From: Phycisphaerales bacterium
GTDB taxonomy: Bacteria; Planctomycetota; Phycisphaerae; Phycisphaerales; SM1A02
Direction of reading: 5' to 3'
Length of the DNA: 64,000 nt
Assembly: GCA_022446885.1 (NCBI GenBank)
Contig: JAKVBU010000014.1
Location: 1 to 64,000 of the forward strand
The position numbers and the translations under genes were made by a program. Below are positions 26,133-35,722 of the stretch, one piece after another (the stretch's first letter is position 1; each line of letters begins with the position of its first letter). A model generated the notes under the pieces. That model did no database searches. It had not been told where the DNA came from and saw only the letters and a list, made by a program, of their open reading frames with translations.

Positions 26133-26995
26133 CTGCCCACTTGATCATGTTGCTGGTCGCGATCGCACTGGCGCCAGCAACAGCCATCTCCTCTGATGAG
26201 ACGCAAACGCCACCAGCAGGCATCGGCCTGATCGGCGCCAGCGCCACAGCGGGCTGGGGCGTCATCGTGCCGCTGGATAAGCCATCAGAAGGCCGTCGAT
26301 TTCGGCACGTGACGCTTGCAAGGGCGCTTGAGGCGATCGATCAAGACCTTCCTGGGGTGGTGACGAAATCGGGCGACCCCTTCTTTTTCCGCAAGCGCAA
26401 CGCCACCCGTGCACTTCAGATGGACGCCGTCATCGAAGCACGCCCCGAGGCGGTGATCGGCGTGGACGTGCTGTTCTGGTATGCCTACGGAAACGTCGCA
26501 GGTGTGGACAAGACAACGCGCGGCGCCGCTCGCGCCGCACGGCTCGAGGAAGGGCTCACGCAATTGGACCGCATCGTCGCACTTGGCATTCCGCTCATCG
26601 TGGGAGATCTGCCCGACATGTCCGGTGCGCTTGAAGCCAAGCCCTTTGCATTCTTGCGAGCCAATCAAGTGCCCGCAAAAGACACGCTCAAGGCGCTCAA
26701 TGAACGCATTCATGCTTGGGCCGCCGAGCGACCTGATGTGCATCTGCTTCCATTGGCCGAGTTGATCGCCACCATGCAGGAAGGCAAGGGTGTGACTGCA
26801 GGCGGCGTCTCTTGGGGGCCCGATCCCAGACTCCTGCAGCACGATCGACTGCACCCAACCGACGAGGGCCTGCTGGCCCTGGCAGCAGTGGTTTCGCAGC
26901 AGCTTGAGCAGATACGGGCACCCGGCGCCGAGCTCGAACCTGTCGACAAGGCGGCCGCCCGGGCCCACCTCAGATCAGGAGCGGCCGCGCCGTGA
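26123..26995 (+). CDS. Exported SGNH/GDSL-type hydrolase
   Basis: A 290-residue protein with an N-terminal signal peptide (LTAHLIMLLVAIALAPATAIS). Block I reads GLIGASATAGWG, with the serine in a GxSxTxG context, and block V reads DRLHPTDEG, with the D-x-x-H catalytic pair. The middle contains VIGVDVLFWYAYG and IPLIVGDLPDMS, consistent with the flavodoxin-like SGNH core. These enzymes act as esterases, lipases or carbohydrate deacetylases; the substrate is not shown. It starts with GTG at 26123 inside the previous gene and overlaps the next as GTGA, so the four genes 25018-27741 form one transcript. Confidence 0.75.
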   Translation: MRLTAHLIMLLVAIALAPATAISSDETQTPPAGIGLIGASATAGWGVIVPLDKPSEGRRFRHVTLARALEAIDQDLPGVVTKSGDPFFFRKRNATRALQMDAVIEARPEAVIGVDVLFWYAYGNVAGVDKTTRGAARAARLEEGLTQLDRIVALGIPLIVGDLPDMSGALEAKPFAFLRANQVPAKDTLKALNERIHAWAAERPDVHLLPLAELIATMQEGKGVTAGGVSWGPDPRLLQHDRLHPTDEGLLALAAVVSQQLEQIRAPGAELEPVDKAAARAHLRSGAAAP

Positions 26996-27741
26996 GTAAC
27001 GAGGCAGGTCTTCCCGAATGGCGCAAGGCCCCACGCACACTTACCCTCGGCGGGGCGTGGGTGGTGCTGCCGATGGCGCTGGGCTTTCTTCTGTTGGCTC
27101 GGCTCGATCTGGCAGCCCAATGGTTGCAGTCGCTGGGAGGCTGGAGTCTGGTTGTCTACATACTCGTCTTCGCCTGCACGTCAGGCTTGGGGTTGCTGCC
27201 CACCTACGCGCAGGCGCTGGCAGGCGGGTGGATATTCGGCACGCTCGCCGGGGCCCTCGGTGCCCTCGGCGGCTTTGTGGGCGGCGCATGCATCGGCCGA
27301 CTGGTGGCTGGGCGTCTCACAGGCAATGAACTGCAACGTGTGCTGGATGGGTCGCCCAAGGCCGCCACGGTCCGAGACGCTCTGCTTCGCCGTGGCCCAT
27401 GGGGCACGACCGGCATCATCACCCTGCTGCGCTTGCCACCCAACTCACCATTCGCCTTGAGCAATCTGGCGCTCACCGCCTGCGGGGCTCGTTGGATGCC
27501 CTATCTGGCAGGTACGGCATTGGGCATGTTGCCCAGAACGACAATCATCGTGGCACTTGGCGCTGCCGGGTCAGCGACCGGCGCCCAGAGCCTGCTCGGC
27601 CTCATGGAGACGTCGGAGCGCCGGTGGATGATGTTCGCCGGGATCGCTGTGGCCGTGATTGTGCTCGTCGTGCTCGCAGCGATCGCACGGCGGGCGCTCG
27701 ATCGCGCAACTGCCACCCACAGCAAAACGAATCATCACTGA
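26992..27741 (+). CDS. TVP38/TMEM64-family (VTT domain) membrane protein
   Basis: A 249-residue inner-membrane protein with about six hydrophobic segments. The conserved re-entrant region reads LPTYAQALAGGWIFGTLAGALGA (split here: LPTYAQALAGGWIFG near residue 66) with the following GGACIGRLVAGR, matching the VTT/SNARE-associated family also found in DedA-like proteins. LRLPPNSPFALSNLALTACG is the second hallmark. Such proteins are linked to lipid scrambling or polyprenyl-phosphate recycling. GTG at 26992 overlaps the upstream stop (GTGA). Confidence 0.82.
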   Translation: MSNEAGLPEWRKAPRTLTLGGAWVVLPMALGFLLLARLDLAAQWLQSLGGWSLVVYILVFACTSGLGLLPTYAQALAGGWIFGTLAGALGALGGFVGGACIGRLVAGRLTGNELQRVLDGSPKAATVRDALLRRGPWGTTGIITLLRLPPNSPFALSNLALTACGARWMPYLAGTALGMLPRTTIIVALGAAGSATGAQSLLGLMETSERRWMMFAGIAVAVIVLVVLAAIARRALDRATATHSKTNHH

Positions 27742-27773
27742 CCTCTCGATTGAGCGCAGACCTGATACGTACC

Positions 27774-29867
27774 TCAGCAGTCGTCGCCGAACACGGAGAG
27801 GATCGCGAGAATCTCATCGACACCGACCTGACCGTCGCCGTCCATATCTTCTGCGCATCCACTGCAGGGGCCCCAAGAACTGATCACAGCCAACAAGTCG
27901 TCCACGTCGATCGTGCCGGATCCGTTGACATCCTCGACGCAATCCGTGGCACCCACATCGTGAGCCCACTGTGCCGCGGGAATGATCTGCTTGGAAATGC
28001 CAGGCCCCGACCAACGAACGATGAGCCCGGCCCCACCTGTCGCCTCAAAGAAGGTCACTCGCACACGGTGCCGGCCCTCGGCCAAACCGATCAGGCCCGA
28101 CTCCTCGATCATGCTGTGCACGCCGTCGTTCGACACAACCTCAAGGTCACCCACGTACAACTTCGAACCGTCATTTGACTCGGTGTAGAAGGTGTACAGG
28201 CCATCCAGGGGAACCTCGATCAACGCTTCGAACACGGCGCCAACTTCATCACTGCGGCCACTGCTGGCAAATGCGCCGTCAGTGCTGGGGAAGTTCACTT
28301 GCGGCACCGTGGAGTTCAGGTAGGGATCCAAATCGTCGAAGGCAGGAAGCATTGTCGGCGCCGTCAGTGCGTAGTAGGCGCATGCCAATCCCGGCTCAAG
28401 TGCGCCATGGCTGTCGGGGTCGCGCAGATCAAGCACCTCGATCTCCACCTGCCCCACGTCACCGCTGGGAATGGTGTAGGTGAAGGCATCCAGCCCGATG
28501 AAGTCCATGGGCGGTGTGTACACGAGAACGTCGCGGCCACCGGGGCCATCTGGTTCGAGCACGACTGTGCCACCGGCCTCGGACACGTCGTCCCACGAGT
28601 CGATGGCGATCTCCGTGTCGTCACAGGTTGCGGCCCCATCGTTGGCCAGCACATCGACGGAGATCGGCGTGTTGATGATCGTCCAGTCGTCATCGTCAAC
28701 CGCCGTTGCAGCGCCAGCGTCGAGATTGCATCCGCCTTCGATGGCCTCGAGGTATCCAAAGATGACTTCTCGCACCTCTTCCCGGAAACCCAACTCGATA
28801 TTGGAAACCCCGCCCGGACAGATGTGGCAGTACGACATGATCGTGCCGTTCTCTGCACCGGTGCAGTCTCCATTACCGCAGTTGTCCAGCGGCGGATTGA
28901 AGCCGTCATGCGTATGCAGTGTTCCGAAGTTGTGCCCCAATTCGTGGGCCATCACCAGCAGGTCCCAATTGTCGCCACTGTTGTGCTCCAACGGCTGGGG
29001 GAACCAGCCCTGCAGATAGCCCGACACGGCATACCCGAAGCTCTCATTGCACAGCACAGACAACCATGCCACGCCGCCATAGGGCAGATTGGTTCGCCCA
29101 GTGAGCACGTGGGCCACTGTTCGCTCGACATGCGTCATCTCGGCATTCCAGTGACTGCGGAACTGATCGAGCATGTCCACATCGCTGTCTGGGTCATACG
29201 GATCACTGTCGTCAGCCCAGGTGCGTAGGAACCCAACGGCGAATCGCACATTGAGTTCGGTCGTGTAGATCTCGGTCATGGCCCCGGCCAGCACGATGGC
29301 GTAGGTGGCGCCAGCATCTGGATCACCCTCAAAGATTCGCTCGGTGTACTCCCAGTCGGTCTCGATGGCCAAGGTCGCAACACGGCAGGGCGCATCCTCA
29401 CCACCACCGCGCCGGGGAATCGGCGGGGTCCACCCAGGGGGCGTACGAACTTCACACTCAGGCACTTCAAAGGTCGAAGGTGGAAGTGATGAAGCATCTA
29501 CGCTCGTCACCTCACCTCGCGACCGGGCGAACAGACCGGAACTGATGATGTGCACGTCATTCTCGTGCTGCAGGAAGCCTGCAACACCCCACTTGCTCAC
29601 ACCGATGAAACAACGGGCCCCATCTGCCCCTTTGCCCCGCCACATACGCAGGTCGCCCAGATCCGCCGGGCGCTCGCCTGACGCTGAGGCCACCATGGGA
29701 ACGACGCCCGGTGCCAGCACCCGAACTCGCTCAAACTGCATTTCAATCGAGTCGCTTGGGAGACTCAATTGAATGACCTGCCCTCGTGAGTCGCCTTCGA
29801 GCAGTTGTGGCAGCATCTCGGGAGTCCCGCCAGACGCCATGATCGACAGCACCAGATGACTCAGCAT
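27774..29867 (-). CDS. Secreted reprolysin-like zinc metalloprotease with PA14 and dockerin-like domains
   Basis: A 697-residue exported protein. HELGHNFGTLHTHD near residue 307 is an extended HExxHxxGxxH zinc motif of the metzincin type (M12B-like), with a downstream methionine (SYCHICPGG context preceded by GTIMSY) for the Met-turn. An Ig-like cadherin/VCBS segment (ISVDVLANDG) follows near 405. A PA14-like domain spans about 490-630 (LYTFYTESNDGSKLYVGD; GLIVRWSGPG). It ends in two dockerin-like loops (TIDVDDLLAVISSWGPC; QVGVDEILAILSVFGDDC). GGAGAGGAAA directly precedes the ATG. Probably degrades extracellular protein or matures surface proteins. Confidence 0.87.
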   Translation of the reverse strand: MLSHLVLSIMASGGTPEMLPQLLEGDSRGQVIQLSLPSDSIEMQFERVRVLAPGVVPMVASASGERPADLGDLRMWRGKGADGARCFIGVSKWGVAGFLQHENDVHIISSGLFARSRGEVTSVDASSLPPSTFEVPECEVRTPPGWTPPIPRRGGGEDAPCRVATLAIETDWEYTERIFEGDPDAGATYAIVLAGAMTEIYTTELNVRFAVGFLRTWADDSDPYDPDSDVDMLDQFRSHWNAEMTHVERTVAHVLTGRTNLPYGGVAWLSVLCNESFGYAVSGYLQGWFPQPLEHNSGDNWDLLVMAHELGHNFGTLHTHDGFNPPLDNCGNGDCTGAENGTIMSYCHICPGGVSNIELGFREEVREVIFGYLEAIEGGCNLDAGAATAVDDDDWTIINTPISVDVLANDGAATCDDTEIAIDSWDDVSEAGGTVVLEPDGPGGRDVLVYTPPMDFIGLDAFTYTIPSGDVGQVEIEVLDLRDPDSHGALEPGLACAYYALTAPTMLPAFDDLDPYLNSTVPQVNFPSTDGAFASSGRSDEVGAVFEALIEVPLDGLYTFYTESNDGSKLYVGDLEVVSNDGVHSMIEESGLIGLAEGRHRVRVTFFEATGGAGLIVRWSGPGISKQIIPAAQWAHDVGATDCVEDVNGSGTIDVDDLLAVISSWGPCSGCAEDMDGDGQVGVDEILAILSVFGDDC

Positions 29868-29917
29868 TTTCCTCTCCGTTCCCCACGGGTTGGCCGACTC
29901 GTCACCTTACCACCTGA

Positions 29918-32389
29918 TCAGTGCGAGTCGAGCCCCGTTCTAGAACGTGGCTGCAATGCCGCCGGAACCACGACAAGGGCCGAAATCAGGCAAGCCAGGC
30001 ACCCCAGCGCCATCAGCGCCCCCAGACTGGCCAGACCCCGATGAGAAGCCATGATCAGGCTGCCGAAGCCCACCATGGTAGTCAGCGAGGTCAACAGCAC
30101 CGCACGACGTGTGGCCCAGTCGGTCTCACCCTCTCGCAGTCGGTGGGCCATGTGAATCGCGCCGTCCACCCCCAACCCGAGCAGCACGGGTACTGCGAAG
30201 AAATTGGCCAGATTCAGATGGAGGCCCACGAGTGTCGCGATGCCCAGCGTCCACCCGCCGGCAATCACCAGCACGCCCATGCAGAGAAGCGGCTCAAACA
30301 AACGCCGAGACTCGGCAAACATGATGATCGCGACGGCCAAGGCAGCCCAGATGGTCATTCGATAGAAGCCTTGCCGCATGTCCCGCAGAGACTCAAGATG
30401 CGTGATGGGCACGCCCGTCACGTCCGGGTCAACTCTGCGAGCCGCTGCCACGAATTCACTCATTGCAGCTTCATCCCACACATCTGCTGCAGGATGCACG
30501 ACAACGAGCATTGTTCCGTCAGGCGCCATCGACTCACGTGCAACGGCCTCCGGCAGCACCTGACGCAATGTGCTTCTCGCGCCATCCTGCACATGGGCGA
30601 AGAAGGAGGCCAACTGATCATCTGCCTCCCGCAGCGTGGCATCGCTCATTGACTCGATTGCCTTGGCCAACGCCTTGAGCTGCTCGGCCTCCTCAACAGA
30701 GCGGCCCACTGCGAGTCGAGACAGCGTGTTCAACGACGCGATCACCCGCTCCTTCCCACCCGGCTTGGTGTCAGCCTCAGCAGCGTGTGTGCAGTTGCTG
30801 ATGACTCGCCGCGCCGCGTCGCGACCTTCGTCGGGTGGCTCGATGACCGACAAGATCCCACCGACCCGCCCGATAGCTGGCTCCTTCCCAGCTCGATCGA
30901 CAAGTTTCTTGGCAGCTTCCAGCGAGGGCGCTTGCATCGCGGCAAACCAGGTAGGTGCACCAGAGTCATCAGCAATCCGCCGCTCCCAGCGGGCCGCGTC
31001 AAGATCGGCTGACTGCAACGCAAGCAGATTGGTCTCAAAGCGAAGGTCACTTGCAGCGACCCAACCGAGCGCCCCGGTGACCACCGCCAACACCAGAACC
31101 ACGCCTCGGGCCGGCATTCGAGGCGGCACGCCTGTTCTTGCCTTCCAAGGCTTGAGGTGGCGATCGAAGCAGACCAGTAGCGCGGGGAGCACCGTGGTCA
31201 TGGCCACCACGCTCAAGGCAATTCCGACCGCCGCAATGATGCCCAGTTCCTGCAGCCCGCGAAAGTCCGTAACCAAGGAGGCGAGGAACACAACGATCGA
31301 GGTTGCTGCGGCAACGAGATTTGTACGGGCCGTCTTGGCGAGCAGTGTCCGAATGGTCTGCTCAAGCGACAGGTTCACCCTCAACTGCCGGTGACGCGAA
31401 ACAACGTGCACACCAAAGTCGAGGCTCACACCGATCATGATCAGCAGGAATACGATGCTCAGGAGCGTCAGTCGCCCCATCGCCAAAGCGACAAAGCCCC
31501 ATGTCCACCCCACCGCGATGGCGAATGCCACCAGCACCAACAGCGGCCGCTTGACTTCACGGAGTATCAGGATCACCAGCACTGATACGAGCACCAACGC
31601 AACGACAGCCGCCTTGCGGTTGTCTTCCTGGGTGGTGCGCATCTCATCGGCCTGCAGTACAGGCTTCCCGGTCAGCCCGATCTCGACACCCTGAAACCGC
31701 TTTTGGGCTGACTCAAGCACGGCCCGTATCCGAGCCAGTGGTGCCTCAACTACGGAGAGCGTTCCGTAGTCCTTGTGAGGCAGGATGCCGATGAAGTGCA
31801 GTTCCCCAGAAGGCGACGTCAGCAACTGGTCGGTCGGAACCAGTTCGGCATCGGTGAGCATCGACAGCGCGGAGACTGCTGCGCGAACCTCGGTCTCTCG
31901 CTGATCCAGATCGCCGCCCGCTGGCGACGTCGCCGACTCCAGCGACGATGCGGCTGCATTCAAGAACGCGTCAGGCCCATCCTTGGCAAGCGACAGGATG
32001 GCACATGCGCTCGCGATCGCCTCAACTGACTCAGGCGGCGCTGTCCAAGTGGTCAAGCGAGCCTGTTCCTGCGAATCGATGCGAGCCACGATCTGCGGAA
32101 GATCGAGCGTGCGCAATTGGGGCTCGATCCAATCGATGGCCGAACGAGCTTGTGACTCGTTCCCGTGGGCATCGACTACGACCCAGATGCGCTCCAGATC
32201 GCCGAATCGATCTTTGAACGCCTGATAGTCCTGCATGAACGGTCGATCTGGGGAGATCAGACTGTCTGTGTCGGCATCTAGCCTCACCCCCGTGAGCCCA
32301 GCCACAGCCCCGGCAACGGCCACAACCACCCCGATCAAGATGATCCACACAGCGCGGCGCACCAGCATGTCTGCGAGGGACCTGCTCAT
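29918..32389 (-). CDS. RND-superfamily (MMPL/HAE3-like) exporter
   Basis: An 823-residue membrane protein with the RND layout of one helix, a large extracytoplasmic loop, five helices, then the same again. After the first helix comes LDADTDSLISPDRPFMQDYQ, a hallmark of the MMPL/HpnN-type exporters. The two helical bundles include VFLLIMIGVSLDFGVHVVSR and FAVPVLLGLGVDGAIHMAHR, each with the conserved G-x-x-x-D-F/Y-G/A motif that carries the proton-relay aspartate. Substrates of this group are lipids such as hopanoids or glycolipids; the cargo here is unknown. The gene is preceded by TAGAAT about 65 bases upstream. Confidence 0.85.
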   Translation of the reverse strand: MSRSLADMLVRRAVWIILIGVVVAVAGAVAGLTGVRLDADTDSLISPDRPFMQDYQAFKDRFGDLERIWVVVDAHGNESQARSAIDWIEPQLRTLDLPQIVARIDSQEQARLTTWTAPPESVEAIASACAILSLAKDGPDAFLNAAASSLESATSPAGGDLDQRETEVRAAVSALSMLTDAELVPTDQLLTSPSGELHFIGILPHKDYGTLSVVEAPLARIRAVLESAQKRFQGVEIGLTGKPVLQADEMRTTQEDNRKAAVVALVLVSVLVILILREVKRPLLVLVAFAIAVGWTWGFVALAMGRLTLLSIVFLLIMIGVSLDFGVHVVSRHRQLRVNLSLEQTIRTLLAKTARTNLVAAATSIVVFLASLVTDFRGLQELGIIAAVGIALSVVAMTTVLPALLVCFDRHLKPWKARTGVPPRMPARGVVLVLAVVTGALGWVAASDLRFETNLLALQSADLDAARWERRIADDSGAPTWFAAMQAPSLEAAKKLVDRAGKEPAIGRVGGILSVIEPPDEGRDAARRVISNCTHAAEADTKPGGKERVIASLNTLSRLAVGRSVEEAEQLKALAKAIESMSDATLREADDQLASFFAHVQDGARSTLRQVLPEAVARESMAPDGTMLVVVHPAADVWDEAAMSEFVAAARRVDPDVTGVPITHLESLRDMRQGFYRMTIWAALAVAIIMFAESRRLFEPLLCMGVLVIAGGWTLGIATLVGLHLNLANFFAVPVLLGLGVDGAIHMAHRLREGETDWATRRAVLLTSLTTMVGFGSLIMASHRGLASLGALMALGCLACLISALVVVPAALQPRSRTGLDSH

Positions 32390-32600
32390 CGTGGCGGGTG
32401 CACCCGAGCTCCGGAGGGCTCACCTATGTCCTGCTGCTCCATGGGGGCGGAGATTCTAGGCCAACGCCCTGAATTCTCCACCGGATGAGGCTCGGGTAGA
32501 TGCCACAACACCGCAACGCCACCGGAGCGCGTCCCGATGGCGTTGCGAAGCTGCAGAGGTGCAGCGGAGAAGAATCTCGGTTGTCAGGTGGCCTACCTGC

Positions 32601-34436
32601 TCAGACAGGCTCACCCCCACCGCGGCGAGGGTTGTCTCCACGGCGGGGTCGCTCACCCTCACCCCCTCGACCACCACGGTTCTGGAATGCCTCGCGGATT
32701 GCCTCACGCTCCTGTTCATCGATCTCGCCGTCGCCATTGGCGTCGAAGCGTTCCATGAACTGCTGGCGCATGGCCTCGCGGTCGCCGCCACCGCGGCCCA
32801 TACCGCCATTGCGGTCACGGTTACCCCGTGTACGCATGCCCGGCAGTGACTGAGCTCGCTCCTCGCCGAGCAGGTCGGTCAGCGCATCGATGTACTCCTG
32901 GTCCACCTCGGCCCGGCGGCTGGTGGCCTCGTCCAGCGGAGTTTCCTCTCGCTCAGCGGAGGGGCCGTCGGCAGCCATACGGCGAATGAACCCCAACTCT
33001 CGAGGCTCCTCCCACTGGCGGACAGCGGAAAGCACTCGGGCATCCTGCTCGGCCATCGCAACGGTGCACTCCGACTGCAACTCGCTGATTGCCTGACGCA
33101 GGTCCTCTTCCAAGTCTTCCAGTTGGAGCGCTGCCTCGATTGCTCTAGATGAGCGGGACGGACGCAACCACCGGCCATAGGCGTCACTGAGCGCCTGTTG
33201 CTCCCATTGGCCCCTCTCACCTTCCGGCAGCGTCTGAGCGAAGGCGTCGATGGCCTCGTCATTGACACGCCGCACGGCCCGCTGCAATTGGAGGCGGTCC
33301 ATGACCAGCTTCTCCAGGGCTTCGCTATCGCGGCTGGCCAGCAACTCCATCGCCTTGACGCGGGCGCTGGCGTCGTGACTGTCTCGACGGACCAGCGCCT
33401 CATCGAGATCGATGGCCCAGAGCTTGAGCACCTTCTGCGCTTCAGCTTGAGAGGCTTCATCCAGACCGCCCACCATCGCCTCGTTTGCATGTCGCTCGAT
33501 GTTGAACGACTCACCTGAGATTCGGCCCTCGGGCAACATGCGTTCTCGCCGAATGCGACGCATGACGTCGCCCCAAAACGACTGCTGCTCCTCATCGAGC
33601 ACGGCCACGATGGCATCCTCGGTCTGTGAGTTCATGCTCCGCCGCAGGGCATCAAACTTGGCGTAGATCGCTCGCTGTTCACCCCACGAGGCCTGCACTT
33701 CTTCGGAATCGGCGCGGGTCTCCATCTCATCTCGGAAGGCCGATCTCATCTCCTCCATGCGAGCCCGGAACGAATCGCGCATCGCTTGGCGGTCTTCTTC
33801 CGTCATTGACTCGCCAGCCTCTTGGGCATCGCGAATCTGTTCTCGGGCGGCCCGCATCTCAGTGCGAATCTCTTCCATACGGCCACGGAGCTCTTCGAAT
33901 CGCTCCTGTGTGGCTTCATCGCTTCTGAGGGTCTCGTTCATGGCGTCGATCTGATCACGGGTCTCTTCGCTCGCCATTCGGAATGCTGCGTCGTAGTCCT
34001 CGAGCACGAGCGACACGATCTCCTGCTGACCATCTTGCAGGTCGAGCATCTCAACAAACACCGGCAGATCGCGGGTCATGAACAGCGGTCGGAACATCGA
34101 CCGAGCCACCATGGCCATCGGATTGCCGCCGGGGCCGCCGCCGGGGCCGAATCCACCAGGCCCTCGCTCACCGCCGGGGCGACCGCCCCTGGCACCATCA
34201 CCTCGACCACCGCGATCACCTCGGGCTCGATCCCCGCGGTCGCCGCGGTCGCCTCTGGCTCGATCGCCGCCGCCTCGCTCGCCACGGCCTTCCGAGCCGG
34301 TTCGATCTCCGGGATCACGCTGAGGACGATCTTGGGCCCAAGTTGCTTCTGTGAGGCTCAGTGCCCCAGCCAATGCGCCTGTCAGGGCCAACACGCCCAA
34401 TGATCGGAGGCTTCTAAACGAGATTCGGTACTTCAT
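32601..34436 (-). CDS. Exported RG-rich, coiled-coil EF-hand protein
   Basis: A 611-residue protein with a signal peptide (SLGVLALTGALAGALSLTEA). Residues about 35-90 are an RGD/RGG-type low-complexity run (repeats of GDRGDRARGDRGG). The middle is long, charged and helical, with LQDGQQEIVSLVLEDYD and VLDEEQQSFW resembling LTxxQ/Spy-like helical repeats. Near the end DANGDGEIDEQEREAI is one clear EF-hand loop. I do not recognise a catalytic domain. ATG at 34436 is supported by the signal peptide. It is divergent, across 180 bp, from the ECF sigma module whose sensor has the same EF-hand type, so it may be part of that regulon. Confidence 0.75.
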   Translation of the reverse strand: MKYRISFRSLRSLGVLALTGALAGALSLTEATWAQDRPQRDPGDRTGSEGRGERGGGDRARGDRGDRGDRARGDRGGRGDGARGGRPGGERGPGGFGPGGGPGGNPMAMVARSMFRPLFMTRDLPVFVEMLDLQDGQQEIVSLVLEDYDAAFRMASEETRDQIDAMNETLRSDEATQERFEELRGRMEEIRTEMRAAREQIRDAQEAGESMTEEDRQAMRDSFRARMEEMRSAFRDEMETRADSEEVQASWGEQRAIYAKFDALRRSMNSQTEDAIVAVLDEEQQSFWGDVMRRIRRERMLPEGRISGESFNIERHANEAMVGGLDEASQAEAQKVLKLWAIDLDEALVRRDSHDASARVKAMELLASRDSEALEKLVMDRLQLQRAVRRVNDEAIDAFAQTLPEGERGQWEQQALSDAYGRWLRPSRSSRAIEAALQLEDLEEDLRQAISELQSECTVAMAEQDARVLSAVRQWEEPRELGFIRRMAADGPSAEREETPLDEATSRRAEVDQEYIDALTDLLGEERAQSLPGMRTRGNRDRNGGMGRGGGDREAMRQQFMERFDANGDGEIDEQEREAIREAFQNRGGRGGEGERPRRGDNPRRGGGEPV

Positions 34437-34615
34437 GGCGGTGTGTACTCCAAACACGCAACTCATCTTCTTGGGCCCTGAAGCCCGACTGGCCTGTCCA
34501 TGCAGGCCGGGGCAGAGGCTACCGGGTGCTACGGCCTCGATCGCCCGGACATCCCCCGAGGAAGGTGCGATGGTGGGTATGGTCCTCAGGCCAGCCATCG
34601 TAGAGCCATTGCCGC

Positions 34616-35206
34616 GTGCCAGAGCCCTCCCACCAATCTGTCGATCTTCAAGCGTGCCTCTCGGGCGATTCGAGGGCCTGGTCGGCATTCGTCAGCGGCA
34701 CAGCGGGGCTGGTCATCGCTGCCGTTAGACGAACACTGGGCCCATCCGGGCCCCCGTCCCTCGACGTGGATGATCTGGTTCAACAGGTCTATCTCAAGCT
34801 CCTGCAAAATGACATGCGGCTGATGCGGCAGTACGACCCCGCTCGCAGCGGGGTTTCGACTTGGATCACGCTCATTTCCCGCTCAACCACAATCGACGCC
34901 CTACGCCGCAAGCGCCTCCCAGTGGTGCCTGCCGAGGCGGCCCTGTCAGTGCCCATCGAGGACCAAGCCCCTGAACACCGTGAATCGGTCATCGAGGCCC
35001 TCCCTGCCGATCTGCTCACAGATCGCCAGATCGTGGTGCTGAGGCTGATCTACGACGATGGTCTAGACGTAGCAGAGGTTGCTCAGGTGCTCGGCGTCGA
35101 GGCCCAAACCATCCGAAGCACGAGGCACAAGGCCATGTTGCGGCTGCGAGCCCACTTTTCAGAAACGACCGACCCCCAAGGCAATCCCACAGGAGGGATG
35201 GCATGA
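34616..35206 (+). CDS. ECF RNA polymerase sigma factor
   Basis: A 196-residue sigma-70 family protein. Region 2 includes DVDDLVQQVYLKLLQ and YDPARSGVSTWITLISRSTT followed by IDALRRKR, the typical ECF region 2.4 pattern. Region 4 is LTDRQIVVLRLIYDDGLD followed by VAEVAQVLGVEAQTIRSTRH, a helix-turn-helix. It starts with GTG at 34616. The next two genes encode a single-helix membrane protein and a periplasmic EF-hand protein, an order typical of sigma / anti-sigma / sensor modules. Confidence 0.88.
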   Translation: MPEPSHQSVDLQACLSGDSRAWSAFVSGTAGLVIAAVRRTLGPSGPPSLDVDDLVQQVYLKLLQNDMRLMRQYDPARSGVSTWITLISRSTTIDALRRKRLPVVPAEAALSVPIEDQAPEHRESVIEALPADLLTDRQIVVLRLIYDDGLDVAEVAQVLGVEAQTIRSTRHKAMLRLRAHFSETTDPQGNPTGGMA

Positions 35207-35239
35207 CCCACCCCCCCCGTACAACCTCATGGAGACGAA

Positions 35240-35722
35240 ATGCACCAGCAGCCGTCACATGTTGATTCCGATCGGATCGAGCCTGATCCAACGCTGCCAG
35301 CACTGCCAGCACTGATTGAGTGGATCGATGATCCCGCCGCCCCCTGCCCGGACCGGGTACTGGAGGCCATGGCTGCTGACAGCGGCCTGCGTGCGCTGGT
35401 GAGAGATCTGCGACTGGACCGGCTACCTGGATCAGAAGATGTGGCCAGCGAAAGCCTGCAAGCTCGGCTGGTAGCGTTGCAGCCCCCACGGCTGCTTCCG
35501 GGATCGGTACTGGGGCGTATTGGCGGTTGGTCGATCGCCGCGGCGGCGGCCGTGGCAGTCGCCTTTGTCGGCCTCCACATCGGCAGTTCCATGGCTCAAT
35601 CTCGCAGTGTGGCCCACAACTGGGATGCCGGCGCCGATCTGGCCGCCGTCGGCCTGACCGGCCAAACTGATGACGACGATCTGCTGGCCTTGTTGCTTCC
35701 CGGTGAGGAGTCTCCCTCATGA
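35240..35722 (+). CDS. Single-pass membrane protein, putative anti-sigma factor
   Basis: A 160-residue protein with an N-terminal cytoplasmic region of about 95 residues, one transmembrane helix (GWSIAAAAAVAVAFVGLHIG) and a short C-terminal periplasmic tail. No zinc-binding HxxxCxxC is visible, so it is not a standard ZAS anti-sigma. It lies 33 bases downstream of the ECF gene, with GGAG just before its ATG, and overlaps the EF-hand sensor as ATGA. Its position and topology support an anti-sigma role; the sequence alone does not. Confidence 0.6.
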   Translation: MHQQPSHVDSDRIEPDPTLPALPALIEWIDDPAAPCPDRVLEAMAADSGLRALVRDLRLDRLPGSEDVASESLQARLVALQPPRLLPGSVLGRIGGWSIAAAAAVAVAFVGLHIGSSMAQSRSVAHNWDAGADLAAVGLTGQTDDDDLLALLLPGEESPS

